A stretch of DNA of 64,000 nucleotides from Loripinus fragilis (GCA_964019695.1 OZ026518.1:85431950-85495949); one strand, 5' to 3'. Numbered from the stretch's first letter, positions 36,707 to 48,889 are shown. Notes: generated by a model from the sequence alone, not told the origin. Translations and numbers: made by a program.

Positions 36707-37111
36707 CATTGTGTTGTGAATTCACTTGGGATAAATTGGATTGTAAATTTGCTTGTGGCGTCTGTGTGCTCTTGAGGGTTTGGGACAACTGCACGCTCGA
36801 TGGGGTGGCCAACCATTGAGTGGACACAAGGTTCTCTTGGGTGCGCTGTCACATGCAGATGTTGTTGTAAATAGTTTTATAAATGTTTAGGAAGTTGTAC
36901 TTTGATGATGCATGTGTATTGATTGTGTTTAGTAGTTTTAGGATGATTTGTGCATGCTAATGTTCTATTTATATGTTTAGTATAGTGGTATGTATGTGAG
37001 TGATAGTGAGAGTGTGTGTGGATGTTAATTGTATATATGGTGTATGATAGATGAGCTTGGAGAATTTCACTTAATTGACGAATTAAGTCAAATTCTTATG
37101 GTCTGGGCGTG

Positions 37112-37824
37112 TATAAAATAGTCACTGGTTTCGTCTGTGAGGGTTCATAATAATTGTGAATTGCCTGTGGGTATTTACAATATTTGTGAATGCTTGGTTT
37201 GGGGTAGGACGCAGGTGTTCAGCCAGGTGCGGTGTTGACATCTGTGATTGACATGTTTATGTTTTTATAGGGAATTCTGACACCAGTTTGTTAATGCTTC
37301 TCAAATGTCATATTTATTGGCCTGTCAATTCTGATGGGATGTGTTAACACTTTCAAAAGGTCATGATGACAGATGTTACTTAGTTCAGTAAAATTACATA
37401 AGCCCAATAAATAGATCATGTCAATTCTGACATTGATTGGCAGGATTGTGCAATACATTTAATCATATGACCTTTGGGGGATTGCGTAACTAGTGTAACT
37501 ATGAGTCACTTTTGTATCTTCGGATTGGTTGATATAAATGGAAGCTTGCCTATGTAGAGGGCGCTATATAGTTAACTTGAAATATGATTGGTTAGTGATG
37601 ATGTCATTAGGGGACGCTGTGGTCAGCTTCTATCACGTGACTTCATGGTATATAAGATGAAACCCAGTGGCAGAGCTTTAGACTTTGGTTAGACTTTAGA
37701 GAGATTTCGAAACTTTGGGTTATAGTTAGTTTGTAGAAGTATTTTAGTTGGTTTTAAGAAGATTTAATAAAATTATGAAATTGTGAAAGTTGTTGGTGAA
37801 ATTTACAAGACTTAGAAATTCTAA
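37112..37824 (+). repeat. LTR-like direct repeat, 3' copy (empty MITE site)
   Basis: About 713 bp, near-identical to the 5' copy without the MITE; roughly 18 substitutions or small indels were noticed by eye. TATATAAG at 37,649, AATAAA at 37,766. The uninterrupted cttctatcacgtgac at 37,627-37,641 is the pre-insertion target of the 31,761 element. It is followed at once by retroelement module A. Confidence 0.75.
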
Positions 37825-37826
37825 AA

Positions 37827-37925
37827 TGCCTAGTTTTAAACCCAATCACGGTTTATAGCTATGGTTTCCTCTTTAATTGCACGACGGTGGGTCAGGCCTC
37901 AGACTCTATGATGGCTCTGACGTAA
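37827..37925 (+). pseudogene. Retroelement C-terminal segment, unmutated sister copy
   Basis: Open in frame from tgc at 37,827 (CLVLNPITVYSYGFLFNC, then VGQASDSMMALT) to TAA at 37,923-37,925. It is the cleanest version of the segment that is broken at 25.9 kb and hypermutated at 31.0 kb, and it serves as reference for the direction of change. It is a fragment fused to the end of the LTR-like repeat with no upstream coding region. Confidence 0.75.
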
Positions 37926-38484
37926 AGCTTTAATCGGTGGGTTGGTGCCTCATGCTTATCTGTAGCTGGACCCACCGTGGCTCAACTTGAGGTTTTCTTT
38001 AGCTCTGACGTTCTGTGAGTCATGAGCCCTTTTCTTTGTTTCATCATGGTGTGTTAATTTGATTAGAGTGTTTCTCCATGATGATACATTGCATTAGTTA
38101 GAGAGCCTCCATGCGAGCTGAACATTTCTTGTACTTCAACAACAGCAGAATCTAGGGCGAAGATTTGGTACCGGTAGAATGCATTTAAGCCCCCCGGTGG
38201 CTTGGGCTGCTGTCCGTTCTAAGGCGGTGGTTCTGTTGTTGTTGACTTTTTGTTTATTGTTACTCCCATTGTGGGAGTCTGTAATTGTTCTATGTTTTGT
38301 TGTATGTTACTTTATGTCCGTTCTAGTATTGCAATCATCTTGATGGGGAAGAGAGAGCTGGTTGCTTTACTTAATTTGTCTTCCTGGTGTCTCGTGATGG
38401 TTGAGTGGCTCTTTCTCGTGGTGCCAAGGGGTTGTCTGCAGTTTGTGATTGTGGTATTTCCTGATCATACTCGCTTACTGTTTT
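37926..38484 (+). mobile_element. Retroelement 3' module (end of A plus B), first of two tandem copies
   Basis: Follows the module A stop and has the same order of landmarks as 26,063-26,650 (gtgagtcatgagccc, gcagaatctagggcgaagat, C tract, ggcggtggttctgttgttgt, cctgatcatactcgcttact). It ends at a junction with a 49-base piece of the LTR-element interior. Peptides at 38,250-38,513 are read from this. Confidence 0.75.
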
Positions 38485-38533
38485 TGAAAACACAACGCGA
38501 ACTTGAAGATTAGAATCAACTACTACCTTACAG
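38485..38533 (+). repeat. 49-base fragment of the LTR-element leader between two B modules
   Basis: tttgaaaacacaacgcgaac followed by ttgaagattagaatcaacta and ctaccttaca matches 32,950-32,999, the sequence just inside the 5' LTR-like repeat. It sits exactly between two copies of module B. Confidence 0.85.
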
Positions 38534-39018
38534 TGGACCATTTTCTTTGTTTCATTGTGTTGTGTTAATTTGATGAGAATGTTTCTCAATGATGATACAT
38601 TGCATTAGTTAGATTGCCTCCATGCAAGCTGAACATGTCTTGTACTTCAACAACAGCAGAATCTAGGGCGAAGATTTGGTACCAGTAAAATGCATTTAAG
38701 CCCCCCCCCCACCCCCCCCCCCCCCCGGTGGCTTAGGCTGCTGTCCGTTCTAAGGCGGTGGTTCTGTTGTTGTTGACTTTTTGTTTATTGTTACTCCCAC
38801 TGTGGGAGTCTGTAATTGTTCTATGTTTTGATGTGCGTTACTTTATGTCCAATCTAGTATTGCAATCATCTTGATGGGGAAGAGAGAGCTGGTTGCTTTG
38901 CTTAATTTGTCTTCCTGGTGTCTCGTGGTGGTTGGGCGGCTCTTCCTCGCGGTGCCACGGGGTTGTCTGCAGTTTGTGATTGTGGTATTTCCTGATCATA
39001 CTCACTTACTATTTTTGC
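38534..39018 (+). mobile_element. Retroelement module B, second tandem copy
   Basis: accattttctttgtttcatt through agcagaatctagggcgaag, a C-rich tract at 38,701-38,726, and cctgatcatactcacttact. Close to 38,030-38,484 but slightly diverged. It ends at ctatttttgcccta, where module similarity stops. Confidence 0.75.
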
Positions 39019-39209
39019 CCTAGGCCAATTGTACAGTAGCTTTCACACCGTATAAAATTATATGCTACGTAATATGTATTTTGAGACAAATGGCAAGTCT
39101 TAATACGTAATAACTATGTCACTGTCATTCCTATAGCAGTATGTCTGGACAAGCAATCTGACATATGCTTTATTTTGTATATTTCTGCGCCTAGTATTGT
39201 ATGATTTTA

Positions 39210-40091
39210 TTAACCTGGCACAGGTGCATAATTTTACGGCTAGTGCACAAGATATTTTACCTTTGGTCGATTTTCGGTGTCTACCGTTAAGTTGTACGGG
39301 AGCTTAGCAGGTACTAAGGCAGAAAAGGAAACTTTTTTACCAACGCACCGGTTAGCCAAGTTTGCGTTCACGTGTGTTCGTTTTTATATTTTACTTTTAC
39401 TCGATTCTTTTTAGTTCATTTATTACTTGCATTCGATCCTGTTTTTGTAGGCTCCTCACCGAGAACGTGGATTTTCCAAAGCTAGTTTGTTTTTTTTTAT
39501 CCTTCAGTTCCTTCTGGTCTCTATACATTGTATACAGTCATGTAGCTTTTATCGTACGCTCGATATAAGAAATTGAATCTGTGTACTTTTGGCATCTTTT
39601 TAAAAGATATTTAAAACACTATTTAAAAACAGATATCTAAAACAATCAGCTTTACCTTAGTGCCAAGACCTCCTTCAAACCGTTCTTCAGATATTTTCCC
39701 AGTGAACTTAGTTCAAAAAACATGTATAGTGAATATTACAAACCATCTGTTTTGGCAATGATATGGAACAACATTTTACGTGAATCTCTGTAAGCAATAA
39801 TTCACCTGATTCCTTTTAAATCGTACAAAACATCAATGAATATTTAAAACAAACAATACAAATGGAGACAAAAATATTAAAAGTCTACAGACGAAGTTGA
39901 ACCTGCATCTTCTTGCTTGTGCACTTTTCCACACAAACCACAAATGATACTATTTGTTGTTTTAGCTGTATTATACAGCTTTCGGTCACGATTTAATTTC
40001 TGTTATAAGTAAGAAAAATATCGAGATTCGACTGAGAAGATAAATATATCTTGTGCACTAACCGTGTAATTATGCACCTGTGCCAGGTTAA
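39210..40091. mobile_element. 882-bp TIR element, TA target duplication
   Basis: Left ttaacctggcacaggtgcat..aattttacgg..agtgcacaagatat matches the reverse complement of the right end (atatcttgtgcact..cgtgtaatt..atgcacctgtgccaggttaa) over about 50 bp. TA flanks both sides (39,208-39,209 and 40,092-40,093). No transposase seen; small frames inside are T-rich noise. Confidence 0.85.
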
Positions 40092-40093
40092 TA

Positions 40094-42469
40094 AATTCAT
40101 AGAGGTATTATTTATATACAAGATATGCTAATAAGGTCGTGCGTCGAACTATTGATACTGGTATGCATAAAATGATAATAATTTTACGAACCCCCATATA
40201 GATACATGTACAAGTGACCGTTCTGTAAAGTAACGGGTGTCGTATACACACGCGATTGTTAATGTATAGTGTCATGCTCCTATGTGTGTTATGTTTCCCA
40301 TAAGCCACGCACTGTTTCAGTTTTGAAAATACTTATTTATATTTGTACTAATATTAGAAGACTCAAATTTATAATGGCAGTGGCCTTGCATTTTTACACA
40401 CGTTTAATAGACTTACATGTTTAAAATTTTGAAGATCAATCGCCGTTATTTGATAAACAATTGGTCAAAAGTCAAAGTCACGGAATGTCAGCTATAAAAC
40501 AGCATATATTTGCAGTCAGAAAGTAATGCATATACTACTCAGAAAAAAAACAATTGAAGGATATTTAGATCTAATTCTATCTCTAGCATTCAATACAAAA
40601 TGAATTATAAACAAGAAATATCTTTAAAAAAGATATTCGGCGGCTCTCAAATACTTACAATTTTAACACAACTAAGTGACGAAATCCCCTTATACTCCCT
40701 GTCTTTGCATGCTGGAAAAGAATGTTCCGTCTAAAACCAGCGAATTTGGAAGTTGTGCTATGTTTCTGGTCTCTCTTTTTCTTGGTGCTCTTTTCGCTGA
40801 GCGATATGCATCTGAATCGTTCCAAATTTTAGGCACTTCACCAGCAAAGGCTAGGGAACAATGTTATTAGTCCTAATGTTTTTAAGAAAACGGGAGATTT
40901 TGACGATAAATGTATGTACTGAAACAAACTGAAAACCCGGAAAAAACATGCCATATTGTTGTTGTTGTTGTCACATAGGCTAGATTCTGCCCGTCTCAGA
41001 TCTCAACTTGGAGCAGTTTTCAAGTCTTAAATGGTTTACACTTTCACCACTCTATTTACATATTATGAATGTCTCTATTTACAGAAAAATACTGATATAC
41101 CAAATCACTTTTGTGTGGAACTAACTCCTATAACCTTTCTATTTCCTGTGGCACCTCGCCATAGCCGGGGTCTGGGAATAAATACATATAGACTCAAAAA
41201 CTGATCGACTAGCTCCCAGTAAGCACGTAAAATCCGGCAACTCTCGGCCTGCCAGAAAAACACCACCCGAAAAGCGTTTTGCTGGCGGGCCCATAGTGGC
41301 CCGAGATTTGGTGCTGGCTGTTTGCAAGTTAGCCCCGGGAAGTTAGCCTTATATAATACATGTTCGTCTGACATACATGTAGTTAAAGAAACTAGAGCTT
41401 GTGCTTGTCATCTTCCTAAAGGAAATAGCAAAATACGCTGATACATGTACAGCTGCGGAGGTTGATCTGAGTCTAAGTGTAGGATTGTGGGTTGCGGGCA
41501 CATTCAAATTGTAGGAAATTATGTGCCATTATTTACCGTTAAATATCCATCCCCATTATAACCTCTTTTTTTAAGATACATCTTTTTTCACAAAGATGTA
41601 TCTTGTTAAGCGCTATTAATAGACATTATAACGTGGGCTTTTTGGCTGTCTATTTATAACGCACCATGTTGTCTAATTAAAGAGAGACTCTGCCAATAGC
41701 TACACTGTCCTTGTAAAAACATGCATTTGCCGGTCAGAGCAAGCTTTGCACGTATTTACTCGCCTGAACCCCGAGGTTACTCTCTAATTTGCGATGAATT
41801 TTACGCCCTTGTATATAATGTAATGCATTAAATAAATTTGTTATATTTGTTTTAGAAATAGACTAGACCTAATTCAGTGATTTTTTTACAAATTTGTTTC
41901 TATGAGTCCTGGGACTCACTGGGCCAAAATTCTTTGCATTCCAAACTCGAAGTTCTGCATCCCATACGACGTCCACTTTGAATTATAAATTTTGTGTATC
42001 CTTACGAATCCGGCCATTCATAGAAGCCAATTTGGGAAGCAAAACACTGGCATACTTATTTATACTATAATAAAGATAAAACTTGATTTACTTTGTCAAG
42101 TAAAATAATAAAGATATAAAAACCTACCTGACTTTCTTATTAATAAAAAGTTCAGTTGCAGACAGTATATTTCCTTAATTTAATCATATTATCATCTTTT
42201 GCCAATAGTCAGACTTTTGTCTCGCAGTTTTCATGTATTTTTTAGAGCCCAGGTCATTAGCCCGTGTTCATCTAACTCTGCATGCCTACAAGTGTAGTGC
42301 TGGAAGTTACTGCATTTGAGCCTTTGGACATACCATATTATTTTTTCTTTTATCATCTGTGCACAGTGCAGTCTCCGTATTTCATGAGCCTGCAGTAATA
42401 CTTTAACCATTCTATTGGTATTTGCTCGAAGCAGGGTGTTTAAACTTGCGGGTAAAACGCATTATTCAA
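40094..42469. other. Stretch with few recognisable features
   Basis: No supported exon. Around 41,240-41,330 there is an imperfect palindrome (gccagaaaaacaccacccga; gcgttttgctggcgggccca; tagtggccc) related to the core of the MITE at 53,374. At 41,574-41,611 aagatacatctttt and aaagatgtatctt pair as a hairpin. The remainder is AT-rich DNA. Confidence 0.4.
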
Positions 42470-42474
42470 ATGTT

Positions 42475-42680
42475 TCATTTCGGGTTGGTAGTATTGGATC
42501 AGTACTGGTTTATCGGCACTGATTTTTTTACCAGTAGTCCGGTACTGGCTTTTACCGGTGAACTCCCCTACAGCGGGTCATATCTGAAAACACGTGTTTC
42601 CCAAGGGAAGTAATGATCGCTATCTGTTGGGGAGTTTTTTTCAGTACCGGTTTTTACCAATATTATCCAAGACACGATGC
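42475..42680. repeat. Imperfect palindromic repeat (MITE-like)
   Basis: ggtagtattggatcagtact near 42,486 and gttggggagtttttttcagt..accggtttttaccaatatta near 42,626-42,665 form inverted halves. ccggtactgg/cagtaccgg motifs recur within. Boundaries and target duplication are unclear. Confidence 0.45.
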
Positions 42681-43305
42681 GCAAGTTAAAAAAAAAAACA
42701 CTCAAAACGAAAGTTGCAAATACTAAATGCAGACTTTTCGCCACAATTTTAATGCATCCTGCAGGACTCTCATGGTTTAAAATCATGCGTCCTTTGTGAG
42801 AAGCATGTGTCTGAGACCCAGGACGCGCAGGTAAAAAAAATCATTGCATATTGTCGAAATTTATGAAACAGACTATAATCGTGTAACGCGCATTTGATAC
42901 GGGAAACCATAATGGCTTGAATAAAAAATACAAAGATTTGCTTTATATAATGCTGTTAAAGTCCTTTAGGATATAGTGAGTTATCTTATATTGCACTTAT
43001 TTACTATGTGCAATTAAGCAAGGCATGCAAAGAATGGTAGTAAAGCAAATTAGAAATGCTGTACAGCGGGAGTTGACCTATATTCATGAGCAATGTTCAT
43101 TATTAGGACTAGTGCACAGACTGGTTCTCGGCCATTTACATGGAAATTTTCAAGTTAAATTGCATCTATAATAAGATCGCGTGGTCAGTCTGAGTATTAA
43201 CCAATGAGGGCATTGTTTTCTATCTGGTCTGATGAATATTACAATTTAAGAATACTTCTGATTGGTGAAAATTTGCATAAATTGTAGGTCTAAAGCGATA
43301 TTAGA

Positions 43306-43327
43306 ACGGCGGCCTTTTGGCCGCCGT
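43306..43327. repeat. GC-rich hairpin
   Basis: ACGGCGGCC-TTTT-GGCCGCCGT, a perfect 9-bp stem, stands out in AT-rich DNA. No adjacent gene suggests a function. Confidence 0.8.
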
Positions 43328-43554
43328 AAAAACTAAATTAAATATGCATGCATTCAATAGTTCCAGATATCTGTATTCAAAATGGATGTTTAATTTAAGC
43401 TACGCTTCAATGGTTGAAGTACAGTACAATTGCAAATGGTTTAACCCTCTATACTGAAAAGTAACAATCATTCAAACGCGATTGAAACCCAAGTTCATCA
43501 TTTGAGCCGTGGCATGAGATTTCCAACAATGTGGTACGTGCGTCCAGCAAAGCC

Positions 43555-43605
43555 TCAGATCAGCCTGCGCATTCGCGCAGTCTGATCAGAGCCTTTGCTA
43601 GTCGC
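43555..43605. repeat. Dispersed palindrome family, GATCAG..CTGATC member
   Basis: cagatcagcctgcgcat and tcgcgcagtctgatcagagc form a near-symmetric unit followed by cctttgcta. Partial relatives lie near 5,348-5,380 and 24,031-24,060. Confidence 0.7.
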
Positions 43606-44534
43606 TTGCTTATTTTATGAGTGTTTCGCTACTGACTGAACAACATTTGGAGCATCTAAGCTTAAAAGGAGGCTGTACAGGTTCGACTGAGTCTACACTT
43701 GTCAAAATACCTCATAGTTGGAAATCATATGTCACGGCTCAATTTTGTATTCTTCCCTAATGACCGGCTCCAAAATCTTTGCTGGCTCTCAGTCAAAAGT
43801 ATGACACCTAATTTTGTAAGTTGTTATCAATATTTTACTGCCAATCTGCTGTCAAAATGGTCCAGCTGCGCCATATCTGCGCATCTTTTGTTGAATACAT
43901 TGTCGCGTTATTAGGTGCAATGCCTGATAAATGGCTGTATAAACTTGTCTGTGGTGGGAATTAGAATGTAAGCAATGATTAGGTCAAGTTTGCAGCACAA
44001 AATTTAAAAGCAAAATATATTGCTTGTGAACTAGGAATAGCTATTTACCGACTTAAGTTGCGCATTGGTATTTCTATCAGATCCAAAAATACTTTGTTCG
44101 GAAATTACTTTCTCAAATGTAATAAAGTCAAAAGAGCTTTAATATCCTTCAATTGTTTTTCTGAGTATATAATATTTACCTACACGACCCGTGAAGAAAA
44201 TTTATCTGCTTTTTAAGAGTAAAACATGGGGTGAAAGAAGCAACTAATCAATACAGCAAGTGACCGACCATCCCATATACAACATCACAAGTGTTGCTAC
44301 TTGACGTTCAATGGCAAATGTCCGCTCACCGTAAATAATAATTACCCGTTGTCTAGCTAAATATGACCAGTAACCTGCAAACCACGTGAAAATGTGGGTT
44401 TGAACAACCGATACAGCCCAACTTGTAACGTTTATGTCCCGTTACTTATGCCACAAACCACTGGCCATACTGCTTTGCCTCTTTCTACAGGTTCGTAATT
44501 TTATGAAGTGTTCAACTGATGGTGGAAGGGCAAA

Positions 44535-45087
44535 TATTACTTGACTTTTCGCTTACTGTAAAGGCGGCGCCTCATGAATGCGTGATTAGGACTAGTCAAC
44601 CTTAGGCATAGGTAAAAGCTGAAAAGGAGGCGTGGTTTTATTCAAAAGTAACTGTATGATATTGTGCCACAACCTCAGTCATTATTTAGTCCTTAAAACG
44701 CCAGCAAAATAACTGCATCTGAAAATGTCTACTTAACATAAGCACGGCGGCAAACATTGTGGACCCAGATCAGACTGCTCCTACAGGAGCAGTCTTATCT
44801 GCGTCCACACTGTTTATCTATGAGGCTTAGAATAGTTTAGTGGACGACAAAAACATACATTTTTTGATTATGCGCTTTAAGGGTTAATAAATGTGAGTTC
44901 AGTGTGTATACGGTTAGGATTTTCATGAAATGCACGCACATTTGCGCGGCTCAAAAAGCTTGTTAACTCTTTACCAACTTTTAAATAAAACCTGATTTCC
45001 CTTCCTTAGCAGATGAAATAGCCGAACCACACCCAGATATGAATATTAAAGTTGCCGCCTTTACAGTAAGCGAGAAGTCAAGTAATA
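44535..45087. mobile_element. 553-bp TIR element
   Basis: TATTACTTGACTTTTCGCTT (from 44,535, continuing ACTGTAAAGGCGGC to 44,568) is the reverse complement, with one mismatch, of 45,054-45,087. No transposase. A dispersed palindrome (44,753-44,815) is nested inside. The target duplication could not be fixed. Confidence 0.85.
44753..44815. repeat. Dispersed palindrome, core ACTGCTCCTA
   Basis: acattgtggacccagatcag + actgctcctac and aggagcagtct + tatctgcgtccacactgt are inverted arms, with the outer GTGGACCCAGATCAG arm typical of the family. A few mismatches. Confidence 0.85.
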
Positions 45088-45368
45088 CCTTAGTCAAGTT
45101 GTGAGGGTTTAATTGTAGCTAGCTGCACGGCGACGTTCACAGTACATCCCTATAAATAAGATATCTCTTTTCAAAGAAGCTAGCTTGTTTCATATGGGGC
45201 AAATAAAGAATTTAATTCTAAATCCACTTAATTTGTAAATGTCATTTGAAAAGATATGATTGATAAAATTGTTCGAAAAACACTCTCCTTAACCCTTAAA
45301 ATATCCAATCGCAACAAAAGTCGTCTGCTTTTCTCGTCTGTTGAAATGTTTAATAAACCTCTATGGCA

Positions 45369-45430
45369 AACAGCGTGGACCCAGAACAGACTGCTCCTAT
45401 AGGAGCAGTCTGTTCTGGGTTCACGCTGTT
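45369..45430. repeat. 62-bp palindrome without spacer, core ACTGCTCCTA
   Basis: AACAGCGTGGACCCAGAACA + GACTGCTCCTA is followed immediately by its reverse complement with one mismatch (T for C at the GGGTTCACG position). The frame starting at 45,363 is simply read through it. Confidence 0.95.
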
Positions 45431-45762
45431 TTCTTCTATACTTAATGCGTCAGTAATGCTAGGCAATTATTTGCAGCAGACGACTTCAGCAGACGACATT
45501 TTCAGATGCATTTTTTTATTTGGCGCTCATATAGTTCAAGTAGAAATCTATTGTTTGAACAGTCAATTTGGAGTGTTTTGGTAATATTACAATAAATTTG
45601 TCTAACCGTGTACTGAATATTCACCGAAGCACAACAAAAGCCGAGTATTGGGGATTGACACAGGTATAAAATAGTGTCACATTTTACTATGTGCTCAGTA
45701 GAAAACGAAAGTAAGATAGACGTAGTGTGTATGTTTTGGTATTCTCAGATGGACTTGACATA

Positions 45763-45968
45763 CAGTAAAACCTGTCTTACGCGGCCACTCAAAAATAGAC
45801 TAAACAAAGGCCTTAAAGAAAAATGGTACCTTAATGAAGGTCGAAAGTATTGCAGAATGCTCCCCTTGGAGCATTCTGCAATACTTTTGACCTGCATTAA
45901 GCGGTAATCTGTCCTGAAAACCAGTTTTTGTGTTCTTTTTGAGTGGCCGCTTAAGACAGGTTTTACTG
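45763..45968. mobile_element. 206-bp MITE, CAGTAAAACC ends and TA duplication
   Basis: CAGTAAAACCTGTCTTA, then gcggccactcaaaaa, mirrored by ttttttgagtggccgcttaa and gacaggttttactg. TA flanks both sides (45,761-45,762 and 45,969-45,970). A second inner hairpin has arms gtattgcagaatgctcc. The CAGTAAAACC-type ends with TA resemble pogo/Tigger-type (IS630-Tc1-mariner) elements; that assignment is by end motif only. Frames on both strands here are read from the palindrome. Confidence 0.9.
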
Positions 45969-46127
45969 TACATGTAGATAGGAAACGAAATAATTACAAA
46001 AGCAATCAAGTGAGGTTTTCTTTAAAGATGTGAAATAATTTCGTGGGATATTTCAAAAGGAGATTCAAACCAAATGTAACTATATACTTGTGATTTAATA
46101 TAATGAAACTCTTCTAATAGCCAATGA

Positions 46128-46168
46128 CTATTATTATTATTATTATTAGTAGTAGTAGTAGTAGTAGT

Positions 46169-46233
<65 letters not shown>
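46128..46233. repeat. Trinucleotide microsatellite (TAT/TAG)n
   Basis: A short (ATT)n run passes into a long (AGT)n run with one frame slip at about 46,168. It abuts the left end of the next TIR element. Confidence 0.98.
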
Positions 46234-46234
<1 letters not shown>

Positions 46235-46779
46235 GAATTCGCTGGCAGTGTAGTCCAGCGGAATTCGGCGAATTTTAGGGGGACGTGGAACTTGATTTTA
46301 AACTTTTTTCTTTGTTGATTCTGGTAGTGCATATGTTGTCCTTGAAAAAATCGAGTGATGCCACTCTGGCATCATTGAGCATTTCGATATATCCAAGATG
46401 GCGTCCAAGATGGAGGCCAATTATATGTGAAAAAATTATGTGATATTGAAAAATGTCTCAAAACCCATTTTTCCCTTTAATTGTTAGCTATGAAGTTGGA
46501 ATATAGTTGAAGCCACTTAGCTTCTAACAAAAGTATAAAAATAAAATAAAAATGCAGACAAAATGGCCGCCAAAATGGCAGATTATTATAAAAAAAAATA
46601 TAAGTAAATTTTCCCTAAGACTGGCAAACTCCAGGGATTTGCATGCAAAATGCTGACTGAACTGATTCTTGAGGTACAGACATCATCCTTGTAACATCCC
46701 AGTGATGCAGCTGATGCATCAGAATTTGATATATTCAAGATGGCGTCCAGGCTGGTAGCTGATAAGTTTTACAAGCCTG

Positions 46780-48740
46780 TTTGAGCCGCACTTTACCTGT
46801 ACGCATGTCTAGTGATTTTGTAACATACCAGATTTCTTTCCTGGTGGAGAAACACTTTACAAACACGTGTATCTGAATAAATGAACCCATTATGCATGTC
46901 TGATAGAGTTGCACTGTACAAGCAGGTATATCTGAGAGTGGCACCGGATCAGCAGAAATGTCTGATGTAATGGCACTTCTGTACAGGTAGCACCAGACTT
47001 GTAGCCATCCCTCTTCCCTCTGCTCTCAACTAGTCAAAATGTCGGTTGAAGTGCAATACGGACCAGCAGGCATGGCCTATAGTGAGATACAACGCCAACA
47101 GGCATGTCCTATTATGAGGCATCACACCAGAAGACATGACCTTCAGTGAGGCACTACACCAGAACGCATGACCTATAATGAAGCACCACACCAGCAGGCA
47201 CAGCTGATAGTGAGACACCATACCAGCAGGCACGGCTGATAGTGAGACACCATACCAGCAGGTATAGCAGATAGAGAAGCACACTGCCAGCAGACATGCA
47301 ATGTTGAGTGACAAAAGGTCAACAAGCATGCTGTTTGAGTGCCACAGTCCAGCAAGCATCCATCTTGCAGCAGCACTCAACCAGTAGGCATTTTTGAACA
47401 GCTGCGATGTTGGTGACAGTAACACTATGCCATCAGGCATATATAGTGCAGTTGCAGTGACATAACATCTCTCTACACGGCATATATGCTGTATTTACAA
47501 TGTAGCAGTCTTCACATTGTTAGGTGGCATGTCTGATTGAGGGGTAACGGTCAAGTAGCTTTTCTCTTTGATTTCCAATGGACCAGCATGCATGTTTGGT
47601 TGAATAGTACCAAGTCCGCAGGCACATCTGTTGAAATTTCACTGAACAGCGGCCACGTAATGCCACCAGCTCATCATATCCGGCATCCTTAACTTCACAC
47701 GTGTTTAATAATGTGGTACTAAACCAGCAAACATGCCATTTAACGAGACTCTGGGCCAGCAGTCATGCGTGTTAGTTACATCGCACCAGCATTAGGTTAC
47801 AATTGCACACAACTAACAGTAATGCTGGGTACTGTTGCACTGGATCAGCTGGCATATCTGTTTTATTAATCCGACCAGTGTGCAAGTCTGTTCTACTTCT
47901 CCCGACCAGCAGCCCAGGCATCATTGCCAGAGGGTCAGCAGACATATTTACCATTGCGTATGTTTTATTATGTGGCACTGGACCAGCATGATGTCTGAAA
48001 CCAAGCAGTTATGTCTGTAACAGCTTCACTAGACTAGCAGGCATGTTGCAGTACCCATGTTTTAAACGTTGTTTTGAAACAACAGGCATGTTTATTGCAG
48101 CTGCACCCGACTACTTGGCACGTCCGTTACAATTAAGCTCGACCAGCATGCATGTCTGTTAGAGCTGCATCTACCAGCAGATATGTTTGAATCAGCTGTA
48201 ACTGACTAACAAGCACATCTGTTGCTGTGTGGCTGAAACAACAGGTATATATGTTACACTTGCCTCAGACGCGCAGATATGTCCCTATGCTCGTGCCCAA
48301 CTAACGACTGGTAAGCACAATTGCACCAGACCATCAAGCATGTATTTTACAGTTGCACCTGACTAGCAGTCATGTCTTTATAATGTGCATACTATCAGCA
48401 TCCATGTCTGTTACAGTTTCATCTTATCAGGATCCATGTATATTACATTTGCACCCGACCATCATCCATGTCTGTGACAATTGCACCCTGCAATTTCCCA
48501 TATCTTTAACAGTCGCATCTAACCAGCAGTCATATCACTATGTAAACTTGTGCCTACAAGCATGCATGTCTGAAACACTTGCACCGGACCAGCATACATA
48601 TTTGTTATAGCAATATCCAACCTTCTGTGCTGTCTGTTGCACTTGCAACAGACCAGCAAAGTAGTAATGGTTGTTGTTGTTACTATTGCACCGGCAATTA
48701 GGCCTGTACCAACCAGCAGTCAAGATGGTAACGAACTTCT
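46780..48740. repeat. ~2-kb degenerate minisatellite ('ccagcaggcatgtctg' units)
   Basis: Variants of 'gcaccagaccagcaggcatgtctgttacag' recur dozens of times at irregular 30-55-base spacing (clear units near 47,066, 47,098, 47,190, 47,223, 47,930, 48,030, 48,145, 48,590 and 48,710). Units are strongly diverged. All frames here, including the 136-residue minus-strand one, are read from the repeat. Confidence 0.85.
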
Positions 48741-48889
48741 GCAGTATGCAGATACTTGACTCAGGGGTTGTTTTTTTGTGTTGATACCCTACACTCCATA
48801 AGTTGTGTTTGTTTGTTTTTGTAATTTTATCTATCCATCCAGCTGACTTTTTTCCGCACATTGATTCAAAAAGGTTTGACTCCCTGCCC

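Larger units (their letters stand above)
32943..37111 (+). mobile_element. Interior of the LTR-like element, no recognisable gag-pol
   Basis: About 4.2 kb lie between the two direct repeats. The plus strand is markedly T+G-rich from 33,470 on. I found no gag, protease, RT, RNase H or integrase motif and no convincing primer-binding site next to the 5' repeat. It does hold several frames that look more protein-like than chance: a short ORF at 33,215, a duplicated acidic motif, a membrane-spanning exon-like frame at 35,243 and an acidic frame at 36,083. It could be a non-autonomous LTR element that captured other sequence, or a host locus flanked by duplicated repeats. Confidence 0.5.

Noticed and set aside
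31239..37824. Full LTR retrotransposon with gag-pol
   Set aside because: No protease, RT, RNase H or integrase motif, no clear primer-binding site or polypurine tract, and non-canonical repeat ends; kept only as LTR-like.
45800..46009. Matching frames on both strands around 45.7-46.0 kb
   Set aside because: A palindromic MITE reads similarly on both strands; no coding meaning.
47030..47440. 136-residue minus-strand frame, the second longest in the window
   Set aside because: It is read from the degenerate minisatellite; the Cys/Trp/Leu-rich repeats follow the DNA repeat and have no start context or domain.
46780..48740. Repeat-spacer pattern resembling a CRISPR array
   Set aside because: Repeats are degenerate with irregular spacing, there are no cas genes, and the context is eukaryotic.
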